Positions 1 through 8,553 of a DNA stretch of 64,000 bases are shown here, one piece after another. The position numbers were made by a program, and so were the translations under genes. Origin of the DNA: JAJECS01 sp965262745. GTDB taxonomy: Bacteria > Chloroflexota > UBA11872. Position 1 is the first letter of the stretch. Each line of letters begins with the position of its first letter. A model generated the notes under the pieces. The model had not been told where the DNA came from. It worked only from the letters and a program-made list of their open reading frames with translations, and did no database searches. Location of the stretch: NCBI GenBank assembly GCA_965262745.1, contig OZ253558.1, positions 2,728,001-2,792,000 of the forward strand, written 5' to 3'.

Positions 1-515
1 CCGAGGCCCACGGCGACCCAGAACGTGGTGGCGACGCTGCTGACCTCGGCCACCGCGCCGCCGATCAGCATGATTACGACCTGGCTGGCTGCGCTCAGCC
101 CCACCGCAATGCCGGTGGCGCGGGCGACCATCCCGCTCGGAAAGAACTCGGCCAGGTGCACCGACGCGATCACAAAGGTCGAGGCGCCGATGCCGGTGAC
201 CGCCCGCCCGACCACGAGAAGCCAGGCCGTTGGCGCCAGCGCCAGCGTCACCGCCCCCGCCGCATTCGCCAGCATGCCGCCAATCAAGAACGGCTTGCGG
301 CGCGCCAAGCGGTCCGACCAGACGCCAATTGGAATCCGCAACACAAGTTGCGTCAGGCCGTACGCGCCCACGACCAGGCCGACCATCCCCAACGAGGCCC
401 CCAGGTCGCGCGCATACGTCGGCAGCACCGGTACATACACGTAGAGCGACATCCAGAACAGGACGTGGGCGGTAATGGCGAGGGCGCGGCGCGTGCGGGC
501 CGGTGCGCGGATCAC
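1..515 (-). CDS. MFS transporter, N-terminal part (cut by window edge)
   Basis: The first ~171 residues of a major facilitator superfamily permease, an integral membrane transporter of unknown substrate. Hydrophobic helices alternate with short loops, and the MFS loop motif appears as GVWSDRLARRKP. The chosen start is GTG at 515, which leaves the whole first helix (ALAITAHVLFWMSLYVYV) in the protein; the later ATG at 452 would cut into that helix. It begins 23 bp after the stop of the LysM gene, so the two are probably co-transcribed. The gene continues beyond base 1. The family is secure from the motif and helix pattern; the substrate cannot be inferred. Confidence 0.85.
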   Translation of the reverse strand, partial: MIRAPARTRRALAITAHVLFWMSLYVYVPVLPTYARDLGASLGMVGLVVGAYGLTQLVLRIPIGVWSDRLARRKPFLIGGMLANAAGAVTLALAPTAWLLVVGRAVTGIGASTFVIASVHLAEFFPSGMVARATGIAVGLSAASQVVIMLIGGAVAEVSSVATTFWVAVGL

Positions 516-537
516 TCGAAGGCTTGTGTCCGAGCGT

Positions 538-957
538 CTATTCGGATGGGATCGTGAGCTGCTGCCCGATCTGCAAGCTGTCGGGGTCTACCAGCCGGTT
601 GGCTTGCACGAGTTCTTCCACCGTCAATCCAAACCGCGCCGCGATGCCCGACAGCGTGTCGCCGTCCTGCACAGCGTAGACGAACGGCGTGGGGGTGGGG
701 GTGGGGCGCGCGACCGGCGTCGCCGTCGGGGTGGGGTTGGGGGTCGGGGTGGCAATGACGATCTCGAACGCCCGATTGGGATCGTCGATGACCGCCGTGG
801 GGCTCACGACCGGCGCCTGGGTCGGCGCCGGCTCCACCTCGTTGGGATCTTGGGGCCGGAGGAGAAGAAACCACAGCAAGAACACCAGGAACGCCACCAC
901 CAGCATTCCCACGAAGAGCTCGCTCCCGCGTCCCAGCGAGCGGTCGGTGTCCTCCAT
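538..957 (-). CDS. membrane-anchored LysM domain protein
   Basis: A 139-residue protein with a short cytoplasmic N-terminus, one transmembrane helix (about residues 15-34, LFVGMLVVAFLVFLLWFLLL), a Thr/Pro-rich linker with TPTPNPTPTATP-type repeats, and a C-terminal LysM domain (about residues 93-137: YAVQDGDTLSGIAARFGLTV, ending QIGQQLTIP). LysM domains bind the N-acetylglucosamine backbone of peptidoglycan or related glycans, so this is likely a cell-surface anchoring or sensing protein. It lies between ugd and the MFS gene on the same strand. No enzymatic domain is visible. Confidence 0.88.
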   Translation of the reverse strand: MEDTDRSLGRGSELFVGMLVVAFLVFLLWFLLLRPQDPNEVEPAPTQAPVVSPTAVIDDPNRAFEIVIATPTPNPTPTATPVARPTPTPTPFVYAVQDGDTLSGIAARFGLTVEELVQANRLVDPDSLQIGQQLTIPSE

Positions 958-1038
958 GCGTCGCTCGCCCTAGCTGCCCGCCGCAAATCGCGGATGCGGG
1001 CGCGTGGTTGGTAGCCGCGGCTGTCGCCGCATCGCCGC

Positions 1039-2364
1039 CTAGGCGCCGGTGGCCACGGAGGCCATCGTCTCGTGGGCTGCCGCCCGCGGTGAGCGTCCCA
1101 TGGCGTAGTACGTAAATCCAAGCTGAGCCATGCGATCGGGGTCGTGCATGTTGCGGCCGTCCACCAGCACATGGCCGCGCATGGCCGCCCGCACCGCCGC
1201 CCAGTCGAGCTCTCGGAACTCGTTCCACTCCGTGGTGATCAGGACGGCGTCGGCGCCCTGCGCCGCTTCGAGGGGCGAAGCCGTCAGCGTGAACCGGTTG
1301 CGGAGCACCTTTTGCGCCCGCGGCCCAGCAACCGGATCGTAGGCACGCACCTCGGCGCCCTCGCCGACCAGCAGATGGATGATGTCAACCGCCGGCGCGT
1401 CGCGCACGTCGTCCGTGTTGGGCTTGAATGAAAGTCCCAGCACCGCGATCGTGCAGTCGCGCAAATCGCCCAAGCCATCGCGCAGCTTGCGCACGGCGGA
1501 ATGCCGGGCGTCGCGGTTGATCTCCATCACGGCGCGCAGCAGTTGCGGGTGGCAGCCATGGACCAACGCCATGTGCTCCAGGGCACGCACATCCTTCGGG
1601 AAGCAGCTCCCACCCCATCCGATACCGGCGTTCAGATAGCCGCGGCCGACCCGGCGATCGAGCTCCATGCCGCGACTGACGACTTGCACGTCGGCGCCCA
1701 AGGCCTCGCAGATCGCCCCCATCTCGTTGATGAACGAGATGCGCGTGGCCAGGAACGCGTTCGAGGCGTATTTGATCATCTCCGCCGTGCGCAGGTCCGT
1801 GATGATGATGGGACAGTCGAAGGTGCGGTACAGCTCGGCCACCTGCCGGGCGGCACCGTCGTCGCCCGAGCCGATCACCACCCGGTCCGGCTTGAGAAAG
1901 TCCTGCACGGCCGACCCCTCCCGCTGGAACTCGGGATTTGATACCACCGGGAAGTCGTCGGCTTCGTGCTCCCGCAAGATGCGCGAGATCAGGTCGCCCG
2001 TGCCCAGCGGCACGGTGCTCTTGGTGACGATGATCGCCCCGTCCGTCATCAGGGGGGCGAGGGTGGATACGGCGGCGTCGACGCCTTCCAAGCTGGCCTC
2101 CCCGGCCGCGCCGGTCGGCGTATCGACTGCGATGAAGATGAACTCGCGGCCCGGGATCGCTTCGGCGTAGTCGGTGGAGAACTTCAGCCGGCCGGCCTGC
2201 ACGCAGCGGTTGATGAGCGTCTCCAAGCCGGGCTCGAAGATTGGCACGCGACCGGCCCGCAGCGCCTCGATCTTCGCCACGTCAATGTCCAGGCACGTGA
2301 CGTCATGGCCAAGGTCCGCGAAGCACGCGCCGACGGTCAGCCCAACGTAGCCTGTGCCCACCAC
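1039..2364 (-). CDS. ugd: UDP-glucose 6-dehydrogenase
   Basis: Oxidises UDP-glucose to UDP-glucuronate with two NAD+, feeding exopolysaccharide or cell-wall glycan synthesis. The protein (441 residues from this start, normal length) has the Rossmann motif GTGYVGL at the N-terminus and the catalytic cysteine motif NAGIGWGGSCFPKDV in the middle; the C-terminal UDP-binding domain carries GLSFKPNTDDVRDAP. The start is uncertain. GTG at 2364 leaves almost no residues before the Rossmann strand, and the AGGAG at about 2389 lies too far upstream. A non-standard CTG about 15 bases upstream of that GTG would sit well behind the AGGAG and give SLSALSVVGTGYVGL. A cytoplasmic enzyme. Confidence 0.93.
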   Translation of the reverse strand: MVGTGYVGLTVGACFADLGHDVTCLDIDVAKIEALRAGRVPIFEPGLETLINRCVQAGRLKFSTDYAEAIPGREFIFIAVDTPTGAAGEASLEGVDAAVSTLAPLMTDGAIIVTKSTVPLGTGDLISRILREHEADDFPVVSNPEFQREGSAVQDFLKPDRVVIGSGDDGAARQVAELYRTFDCPIIITDLRTAEMIKYASNAFLATRISFINEMGAICEALGADVQVVSRGMELDRRVGRGYLNAGIGWGGSCFPKDVRALEHMALVHGCHPQLLRAVMEINRDARHSAVRKLRDGLGDLRDCTIAVLGLSFKPNTDDVRDAPAVDIIHLLVGEGAEVRAYDPVAGPRAQKVLRNRFTLTASPLEAAQGADAVLITTEWNEFRELDWAAVRAAMRGHVLVDGRNMHDPDRMAQLGFTYYAMGRSPRAAAHETMASVATGA

Positions 2365-2644
2365 CGATAGCGCGCTCAGGGACTGTGCTCCTCACGCCGG
2401 CCAGCGCCGGCACGTCGACTCGCCACCCCAAGTCTAGTAGGCCGCGCAAATTGGCGGCGGAGTACTCCTCAATCCGAGCGGGCGGGCACTCCAGCAGGCA
2501 ACGCGGCGCGTGTGGGATCAGCCGGTGGGACGGTCGGAGATGATGGCGGCCTGGCCGCCGCGGTTGGTAGCGAAGTCACTCGGCACCGACCTAGGCGCGG
2601 TGCGATACGCTCGCGGACTGCTGGGGTGACCGATCTCGGGGCCG

Positions 2645-3850
2645 GTGTCAAGCAGCCAGGGAGACCACGACTACCTAGAGGTGCTGTCGTGCAGCGCGTG
2701 CGAGCGCGAGCACGATGCGCGCCAGGTCCAGACCGTCTGCCGGGAATGCGGTCACTCGCTGCTCGCGCGCTACGACCTGCGCCGACTGTCGCGCGCGATC
2801 ACTCCGGACGACGTGACCCGCCGCCCGCGGGGGCTTTGGCGATTTCGCGAGCTGTTGCCGCCGATGGCGGTGGGCGGCCCGGACCTCGGCGCGGGCGATA
2901 CGCCGCTGCTGCCCTTGCGCCGGTTGGGCGAGCGGCTCGGGATGCCCAATCTCTGGCTCAAGGATGAAGGGGCCAATCCCACCGGGACCTTCAAGGCCCG
3001 CGGGGCCGCCGTAGGGGTCGCTGCCGCCGCGGCCCTGGGCGTGCGCGAGTTGGCGATCCCCACCGCCGGCAACGCCGGCAGCGCCTGGGCGGCCTACTGC
3101 GCCGCCGCCGGTCTGACGCTCCACGTGGCGATGCCGGTTGACACGCCACTACCCATCAAGGCGGAGTGCCGGGCCTACGGCGCCGAGGTCACCGAGGTTG
3201 ACGGCCTGATCAGCGATGCGGGGCGCTTGATCGGCGAGCGCGCGGCACGGCACGGCTGGTTTGACGCCTCCACCATGCGCGAGCCCTACCGCGTGGAGGG
3301 CAAGAAGACCATGGGGCTCGAGATCGCCGAAGCCTTCGACTGGAAGCCGCCGGATGCCGTGCTCTACCCCACGGGCGGCGGCGTAGGGCTCATCGCCATC
3401 TGGAAGGCCATGCGCGAGCTCGACGAGCTGGGCTGGCTGAAAGGCCCGCCCCCACGGCTGATTGCCGTACAGGCCGACGGATGCCGGCCCGTGGTCGACG
3501 CCTGGGAGGCGGGGGCGGCGACGGCCGAGCGGGCGGTCGATGCGCACACAGCGGCCCCCGGGTTGCGGGTCCCGCTGCCCTTCGCCCACGCCCTCATGCT
3601 GCGAGCGATTCGCGAGACGAACGGAACGGCGGTCGCCGTCAGCGACGACGAATTGATCGCGGCCGTGTCCGAATTGGCCCGCAGCGAGGGCATCTTGGCC
3701 TGTCCGGAGGGTGCTGCGCTGATTCCGGCACTCCGGCGTCTGCTCGAGCGCGGCGACCTGGCGCGCGACGCGAGGGTCGTTCTGCTCAACACCGGCAACG
3801 CCTTGAAATACACGGACCTCTTGCATGCGCCCGGCGCGGCCCCCGCATGA
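2645..3850 (+). CDS. thrC: threonine synthase
   Basis: PLP-dependent enzyme that converts O-phosphohomoserine to threonine in the cytoplasm. The 401-residue protein has an N-terminal four-cysteine zinc-ribbon-like segment (CSAC near residue 17, CREC near residue 32), seen in a subset of threonine synthases. It is followed by the fold-type II core with the PLP lysine in NPTGTFKARGA and the phosphate-binding glycines in YPTGGGVGLIA. The start codon is GTG; no better ATG lies upstream. The 280 bp before it, shared with the divergent ugd, show no recognisable riboswitch. A related sulfhydrylase/cysteate synthase-type function is possible, but the length and cysteine ribbon favour threonine synthase. 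Confidence 0.9.
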   Translation: MSSSQGDHDYLEVLSCSACEREHDARQVQTVCRECGHSLLARYDLRRLSRAITPDDVTRRPRGLWRFRELLPPMAVGGPDLGAGDTPLLPLRRLGERLGMPNLWLKDEGANPTGTFKARGAAVGVAAAAALGVRELAIPTAGNAGSAWAAYCAAAGLTLHVAMPVDTPLPIKAECRAYGAEVTEVDGLISDAGRLIGERAARHGWFDASTMREPYRVEGKKTMGLEIAEAFDWKPPDAVLYPTGGGVGLIAIWKAMRELDELGWLKGPPPRLIAVQADGCRPVVDAWEAGAATAERAVDAHTAAPGLRVPLPFAHALMLRAIRETNGTAVAVSDDELIAAVSELARSEGILACPEGAALIPALRRLLERGDLARDARVVLLNTGNALKYTDLLHAPGAAPA

Positions 3851-3873
3851 GGAGACTTTTGCGAACCCCTTTC

Positions 3874-3902
3874 GTCATTCCCGCGAAGGCGGGAATCCAT
3901 CC
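3874..3902. repeat. palindromic repeat with ATTCCCGC arms
   Basis: A perfect hairpin: ATTCCCGC at 3877-3884, loop GAAG, GCGGGAAT at 3889-3896, within the unit GTCATTCCCGCGAAGGCGG. It lies between thrC and the next gene and could act as a terminator for thrC. The same unit, in the other orientation and split in two by an insertion sequence, occurs at 20458-20472 and 21665-21682, so it is a dispersed repeat and not a one-off terminator. Confidence 0.7.
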
Positions 3903-3974
3903 GCCATCCAACCTGGAACCGCCCAGAGCCTCCCTCGGTCATCCTGAACTTGCCCTAGCTCTGCAAGGACATTC

Positions 3975-4955
3975 ATGAGCGGTGACGCCCGCCCGACGGT
4001 GATGGTGACCGAGACGATCGATGAGATTGGGATCGAGCATCTGCGTGCGTTTGCGCGTGTCGTCACGCCGGCCGCTGCCGACGAGCTCGCCATTCTCGAC
4101 GACGTTGAGACCGTCGACGCGCTCCTGGTGCGCGTCGCGCCGATCACGGCGCGGGTCATCGACGCGGCGCCACGATTGCGCCATGTCCAGAAGCACGGGG
4201 TGGGGGTGGACGCCATCGACGTGGCCCACGCGACGGCGCGCGGCATTCCGGTGAGCGTGACACCCGAAGCCAACGCCACGGCGGTGGCGGAGCACGCCGT
4301 GACGGCGGCGCTGGCGGCGTTCAAACGGCTGGCGGCTCAAGACGCCGTCGTGCGCGCCGGGCAGTGGCGACCGGCAATGACGGCGCCTGTGCACGAGTTG
4401 GAGGGACGCACGGCGGGCGTCGTGGGAGGGGGGCGAATCGGGCGGCGGGTGGTCCGCGCCCTAGTGCACGGTTTCGGCATGCGGGGACTGATCTTCGATC
4501 CCTATCTCACGCCGGCGGACCTGGCGGACGAAGGGATCACGCTGACGGCCACGCTGCCCGAGTTGCTGGAGCAGGCGGATCTGGTGTCGCTGCACGTGCC
4601 GCTGTCGCCGGCGACGCGGCATCTGATCAACGCCGAGGCGCTGGCCGCGATGCGGCCGACGGCCGTGCTGGTCAACACTTGCCGCGGGCCGGTAGTCGAC
4701 GAGGCCGCGCTGGCCACGGCGCTCGAGGAGAAGCGAATCGCCGGAGCGGCCATCGACGTCTTCGCGCAGGAGCCGCCGGATGCGAGTCCGCTGCGCCACG
4801 CGCCCAACGTCATCCTGTCGCCCCATTTCGCCGGTCTGACGGTGGAGTCGAACCGGCGGATGGCCGTGCACGCGGCGGCGGAGATTCGCCGCGTGCTGGC
4901 GGGCGAGCCGCCGCGGTGGTGCATCAACCCCGCGGCGCTTGGGGCGTCGGCCTAG
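3975..4955 (+). CDS. D-isomer 2-hydroxyacid dehydrogenase (phosphoglycerate dehydrogenase-like)
   Basis: NAD-dependent dehydrogenase of the D-2-hydroxyacid family, 326 residues. The nucleotide-binding motif is VGGGRIGRRV (about residues 145-155). The catalytic triad is visible: Arg in NTCRGPVVDE, Glu in FAQEPPD, His in LSPHFAGLT. It lacks the C-terminal ACT/ASB domains of the long SerA form, so it may be a short phosphoglycerate dehydrogenase or act on another 2-keto/2-hydroxy acid. ATG 3975 follows a GCAAGGACATTC leader with a usable AAGGA. trmH follows 35 bp downstream on the same strand. The family is certain, the substrate not. Confidence 0.9.
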   Translation: MSGDARPTVMVTETIDEIGIEHLRAFARVVTPAAADELAILDDVETVDALLVRVAPITARVIDAAPRLRHVQKHGVGVDAIDVAHATARGIPVSVTPEANATAVAEHAVTAALAAFKRLAAQDAVVRAGQWRPAMTAPVHELEGRTAGVVGGGRIGRRVVRALVHGFGMRGLIFDPYLTPADLADEGITLTATLPELLEQADLVSLHVPLSPATRHLINAEALAAMRPTAVLVNTCRGPVVDEAALATALEEKRIAGAAIDVFAQEPPDASPLRHAPNVILSPHFAGLTVESNRRMAVHAAAEIRRVLAGEPPRWCINPAALGASA

Positions 4956-4990
4956 GGGAAAATCGACCGGGCACTTCGGGGAGGGACGCA

Positions 4991-5581
4991 ATGCCAACCG
5001 CACGCCGCGTCGACCGCATCCGGTCCGTGGCCGCCGCCCGGCAATCGGGTCTGGTCGTTGTGCTCGAGGACATCCACGATCCCCACAACGCCGAAGCCGT
5101 GTTTCGGAGTTGCGACGCGTTCGGCGTGCAGCAGGTGCACTTGGTGTTTGACCAGGAGCTGCCGTTCAATCCACGCCGCGTGGGCAAGGCCTCGTCGGCT
5201 TCGGCGAACAAATGGCTGAGCTTCACGGTGCACCAGTCGATCACCGCGTGTGTGGACGCGCTGCGGGCGTCGGGTCACGTGCTGGCGGCTGCCGTTCCTT
5301 CCCCAGGAGGGAGTGACCTCCCAGCGGCCGACCTTACGGCGCCCCAGCTGGCGCTGCTATTCGGCAACGAGCATCGGGGACTCTCCGCCGAGGCGCTGGC
5401 ATCAGCGGATCAGGTCATGAGCATCGCCACGGTCGGCATGGTTCGCAGCCTCAACCTCTCCGTGGCTGCCGCCATTAGCCTCTACGAGGCCACGCGCCAG
5501 CGCGCCGCGACCGGCCGCGACTGTCGTCTGTCCGCCGACGCCCAGGCCCGGCTCGTAGATGAGTGGCTCGACCGTGCCTGA
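4991..5581 (+). CDS. trmH: tRNA (guanosine-2'-O)-methyltransferase, TrmH/SpoU type
   Basis: SPOUT-class RNA 2'-O-methyltransferase of 196 residues. The family motifs are present in order: LEDIHDPHNAEAVFRSCDA near the N-terminus, FGNEHRGLS (motif 2) and MVRSLNLSVAAAISLYE (motif 3, knot). Together they match TrmH, which methylates G18 of tRNA with S-adenosylmethionine. ATG 4991 is chosen for its strong GGGGAGGGA Shine-Dalgarno and the usual TrmH N-terminus; the open frame extends much further upstream but there only shadows the dehydrogenase gene. A cytoplasmic enzyme. Confidence 0.9.
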   Translation: MPTARRVDRIRSVAAARQSGLVVVLEDIHDPHNAEAVFRSCDAFGVQQVHLVFDQELPFNPRRVGKASSASANKWLSFTVHQSITACVDALRASGHVLAAAVPSPGGSDLPAADLTAPQLALLFGNEHRGLSAEALASADQVMSIATVGMVRSLNLSVAAAISLYEATRQRAATGRDCRLSADAQARLVDEWLDRA

Positions 5582-5677
5582 GGTGCCGAGTGGAGCGCGG
5601 CGCACGCCCCGACTATGCTCGGTGCGCGTCACGTGGTCCTTGTCGGCGCCGCGCGCCACGAGCAGGAGTCAACGCTC

Positions 5678-6223
5678 ATGACCGGGGATGTGTTCTACCG
5701 CGAGGTCAAGCCGGCGCGCTCCCCCCGGGGATCCATCGTCCCGCCGGGGTGCCAGGTCGAAGAAGTGGATGGCCGTCAGGTGCTGCGCATCCCGGCGGAT
5801 GTGACCAACGTCGAGACGCCGATCATCTTTCCCGGATTCACCGTCGTCGTCGAGGGCGACGCGCTGACCGTGGACGGCCCGACCATCGTGGACGCGGCAA
5901 TCGCGGGCGACGGCCTCGACGCCCCGCATACGACGCTGACTACGTCGAAAGAGGTCGAGGTGCTCGGGCCTTTGCGCGTCGGCTCGGTGCGCGCGCGAAT
6001 CGTTCGCGGCGCCCGTATCGAGGCCCACGACATTGACGCCGACGTTTCCGTGCGGGCCGAGGAGGCCATCGTCGCCCGCCGCGTGAAGGTGCGTGACGGA
6101 ACCGTGCGAGCGCCGCAGCTCATCGCTGCGGACGTCAGTGGGGAGAATGCGGCCGAATCGCACGTGGCGTGGAGCGACGCACTGGCGCAGGGCCTCGTGC
6201 CGGAGTGGCTGCGCGACAGCTAG
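5678..6223 (+). CDS. hypothetical protein, possible beta-helix fold
   Basis: 181 residues, no family recognised. After a short N-terminal part the sequence is a run of short alternating hydrophobic/polar stretches (EVLGPLRVGSVRARIVRGAR, IEAHDIDADVSVRAEEAIVA), the pattern of a small parallel beta-helix or bactofilin-like polymer-forming domain; this is an inference from pattern only. There is no signal peptide or membrane segment. ATG 5678 is preferred over the upstream ATG at 5615 because AGGAG lies about 10 bases before it. The next gene starts 7 bp after its stop. Confidence 0.6.
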   Translation: MTGDVFYREVKPARSPRGSIVPPGCQVEEVDGRQVLRIPADVTNVETPIIFPGFTVVVEGDALTVDGPTIVDAAIAGDGLDAPHTTLTTSKEVEVLGPLRVGSVRARIVRGARIEAHDIDADVSVRAEEAIVARRVKVRDGTVRAPQLIAADVSGENAAESHVAWSDALAQGLVPEWLRDS

Positions 6224-6230
6224 CCCGGCA

Positions 6231-7037
6231 ATGGAGGCGGATGCCGCGTCCGGCGCGGATGGCTACACCCTGTTCGCGGCGGTCTACGACCGATGGCAGC
6301 AGACCTACGGCGCCGAATACGCGCATCTCGTCGCGCCGCAGGTCTGCGAGCGGCTGGCGCGCGTGCTTGGCGGACCGCCCGATAGCCTGATCGATCTCGC
6401 CTGCGGCACCGGCACGCACGCGTTGCTGCAGGCGGCGAGCGGTGTTGCGGTCGTCGGCCTTGACCTCTCGGCGGACATGCTCGCCGCCGCGCGGACAAAG
6501 GCTGCGGCGGCTGGGTTTCCCGTCACGTTCGTGCAGGCCGACATGCGCGCGTTCGATTTACCCAGACCCGTCGACGCCGTGACGTGTCTCTACGCGTCGC
6601 TCAACCACCTGGACGGTCCCGCCGACCTGGCCCGGACGTTTGCGCGCGTCGCGGCGCACCTGCGTCCGGGCGGAGCATTTGTGTTCGACGTGAACACGCG
6701 CGCCGGATTCGAGGCGTTGTGGCGCGAGCCTGGCACCGACCGCGCTCCCGAATTCACGATCCACCGGCGCTATGTCTGGGACGACGACGGGCCTTGGGTG
6801 GCGATGCACCTGACCATCGAGCGCCGATCGGGTGGCGACATTGAGCGAGGCCGTGCCGTTCTGCGTGCGCGGTGGTTCGAGGACCGCGAGGTGCGGACTG
6901 CGCTGGCGCAGGCGGGCCTGGCCCTGGTGGGCTGCACGCCGTTCACCCCATTTCCCGAGGTGGACCGTCCGGGCATCAAGCAGCTCTGGACGGCCATGCG
7001 CCCAGGCGGGGACTACAACGGGCCGAGCTGCGCGTAG
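6231..7037 (+). CDS. class I SAM-dependent methyltransferase
   Basis: 268 residues with a complete class I methyltransferase core: motif I LIDLACGTGTHAL, the acidic residue after strand 2 in GLDLSADML, QADMRAFDLP (motif II region), and LRPGGAFVFDVN (motif III). The C-terminal part after residue ~170 resembles the beta-rich insert of small-molecule methyltransferases. The substrate is unknown. It starts 7 bp after the preceding hypothetical gene and overlaps the 3' end of the convergent queC-like gene by about 25 bp. Confidence 0.85.
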   Translation: MEADAASGADGYTLFAAVYDRWQQTYGAEYAHLVAPQVCERLARVLGGPPDSLIDLACGTGTHALLQAASGVAVVGLDLSADMLAAARTKAAAAGFPVTFVQADMRAFDLPRPVDAVTCLYASLNHLDGPADLARTFARVAAHLRPGGAFVFDVNTRAGFEALWREPGTDRAPEFTIHRRYVWDDDGPWVAMHLTIERRSGGDIERGRAVLRARWFEDREVRTALAQAGLALVGCTPFTPFPEVDRPGIKQLWTAMRPGGDYNGPSCA

Positions 7038-7681
7038 CTCGTGGGGTCGTCCACGCCGGCATCAATGAAGCCGCGGCGGCGTTCGCCGCACTTGCCGCAA
7101 ACGCCGCAGTGACCGCCGTCGACTGGGTCGGCGCACGACAGCGCATGCTGGACGGGCAGCTGGGCGCCGGCGCGAATCACATCGGCCTTGTGCATGCCGG
7201 CCAGCGGCGTGAGGACGTGAATCGGTACGTCGAGCGCCAAGCCGGCTGAGCGCTCCAGGCTGCGCAAGAACTCGGGCCGCGCATCCGGAAACGGATTGCT
7301 TGCCAGGATGCCGATGGCGATGTGCGCCAGGCCGTGGATGGCGGCGTAGGTCGCTGCCGTGCTGAGGAGCAGGAGATTGCGGCCTGGGAGATACCAGTCC
7401 TCGTCGGGCCGGCTGGCGTCGGGCACCTCCTCGCCTCCGGTGCTCCAGTGCCGGCCGTAGAGCGAGCGCGCGCCGAGGTCAAGCTCGACCAGCGGTTGCA
7501 CGCCCGCGGCGCCCAGAGCTGCGAAGTACCGCTCGAGGGCGGCCCGCTCGGCGTCTTCCCACTGGAGCCCGGCGCGCACGAACAACGGCGTCACTCGGTC
7601 GAACTTACGTGCGAGCAAGGCCGTCATGATGGCGCTGTCGAGCCCGCTCACCAATGCGGCCACCGCGCCCGTCTGCGGCAT
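7013..7681 (-). CDS. queC: 7-cyano-7-deazaguanine synthase-like protein (QueC family)
   Basis: Predicted to make preQ0 from 7-carboxy-7-deazaguanine with ATP and ammonia, in queuosine or other 7-deazaguanine synthesis. The 222-residue protein ends with the QueC zinc site C-x8-C-x2-C-x2-C (CADPVDGGHCGVCGKCGERR). The PPi-loop at the N-terminus reads LVSGLDSAIM, not the usual LSGGLDSA, so one glycine is missing. A queD-type gene lies divergently 0.9 kb away, which supports the pathway. The degenerate loop leaves open a related ATP pyrophosphatase with another substrate. Confidence 0.8.
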   Translation of the reverse strand: MPQTGAVAALVSGLDSAIMTALLARKFDRVTPLFVRAGLQWEDAERAALERYFAALGAAGVQPLVELDLGARSLYGRHWSTGGEEVPDASRPDEDWYLPGRNLLLLSTAATYAAIHGLAHIAIGILASNPFPDARPEFLRSLERSAGLALDVPIHVLTPLAGMHKADVIRAGAQLPVQHALSCADPVDGGHCGVCGKCGERRRGFIDAGVDDPTSYAQLGPL

Positions 7682-7801
7682 TTGGTCTGCTCCCGGCGCG
7701 TGCGTGAACGTACGGCGCCCCGCGCGGAACCCATGCTAGGTTAGAGGCCACTTCGGATTCTGTCCGCGCGACCATGGCGGTTGCGCACGAGTAAGTCGCC
7801 C

Positions 7802-8536
7802 ATGCATCTTCAAGGCGCCACAGTCGTCGTCACCGGCGGCGCGCGGCGGGTCGGCCGCCACGTGGCCGCGCGGCTGGCCGAGCGCGGCGCCAACATCGTG
7901 GTGAACTACCGCACGTCGGCCCACGAAGCCGAGGAAGCTGTCGAAGAGTTCCGCGGCAAAGGTGTTGGCAGCCTGGCCGTGCCGGCAGACATCTCGACCC
8001 GCGCCGGCGTGCAGGCAATTCTCGACGCGGCGGTGGACGAGTTTGGGACCGTGGAGGTGCTGATCAACAACGCCTCCATCTACGGCGCGACGCCATTCGC
8101 CGAGCTGGACGAGGCGGCTTTCGACCGGAACATCGCCGTGAATCTCAAGGGACCCTACCTCGGGTGCTGGCTGTTTGGGCAGCACATGCGCGCGCAGGGG
8201 CGGGGAAAAATCGTCAACGTCGCCGATTGGGCGGTGGAGCGTCCGTACCTGGACTACGCGCCCTATTTCGTCAGCAAGGGCGGCGTCGTGGCGCTCACCC
8301 GCGTCATGGCCAAGGAGCTCGCGCCCCAGGTGCAGGTGAACGCCGTGGCGCCCGGGCCTATTCTGATGCCGGACGACTTCGACGAGGAGATGATCCGCGC
8401 GGTGGAGCGAGCGACGCCGCTTGGACGGATCGGTGACCCCGAGGACATTGCGCAGACGATTCGCTATCTCGTCGAGGGCACCGATTTCGTCACGGGTGCC
8501 GTGATTCCGGTCGACGGCGGCCGTACCGTCTCGTGA
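7802..8536 (+). CDS. short-chain dehydrogenase, pteridine-reductase-like
   Basis: 244-residue classical SDR. Visible are the cofactor motif VVTGGARRVGRHVA with a following NYRTS (NADP-type), NNAS, and the active-site Tyr/Lys in YFVSKGG. The combination ADWAVERPYLDYAPYFVSK and NAVAPGPILMPDD resembles PTR1/FolM dihydropteridine reductases, which would suit its position beside the pterin enzyme queD. ATG 7802 gives the usual SDR N-terminus; a TTG at 7781 is a weaker alternative. It is followed 17 bp later by queD and is probably in one operon with it. The pteridine substrate is inferred from motif likeness and context. Confidence 0.85.
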   Translation: MHLQGATVVVTGGARRVGRHVAARLAERGANIVVNYRTSAHEAEEAVEEFRGKGVGSLAVPADISTRAGVQAILDAAVDEFGTVEVLINNASIYGATPFAELDEAAFDRNIAVNLKGPYLGCWLFGQHMRAQGRGKIVNVADWAVERPYLDYAPYFVSKGGVVALTRVMAKELAPQVQVNAVAPGPILMPDDFDEEMIRAVERATPLGRIGDPEDIAQTIRYLVEGTDFVTGAVIPVDGGRTVS

Positions 8537-8553
8537 CCTAACGGAGGCCTGTC

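Noticed and set aside
2365..2644. Riboswitch between ugd and thrC
   Set aside because: Only short GC-rich hairpins such as GCCGGC/GCCGGC are seen; no known aptamer pattern.
4364..4990. Long open frame continuing upstream of trmH
   Set aside because: It is an antiparallel/offset shadow of the 2-hydroxyacid dehydrogenase; its translation is low-complexity Arg/Ala/Gly, and trmH has its own good ribosome site.
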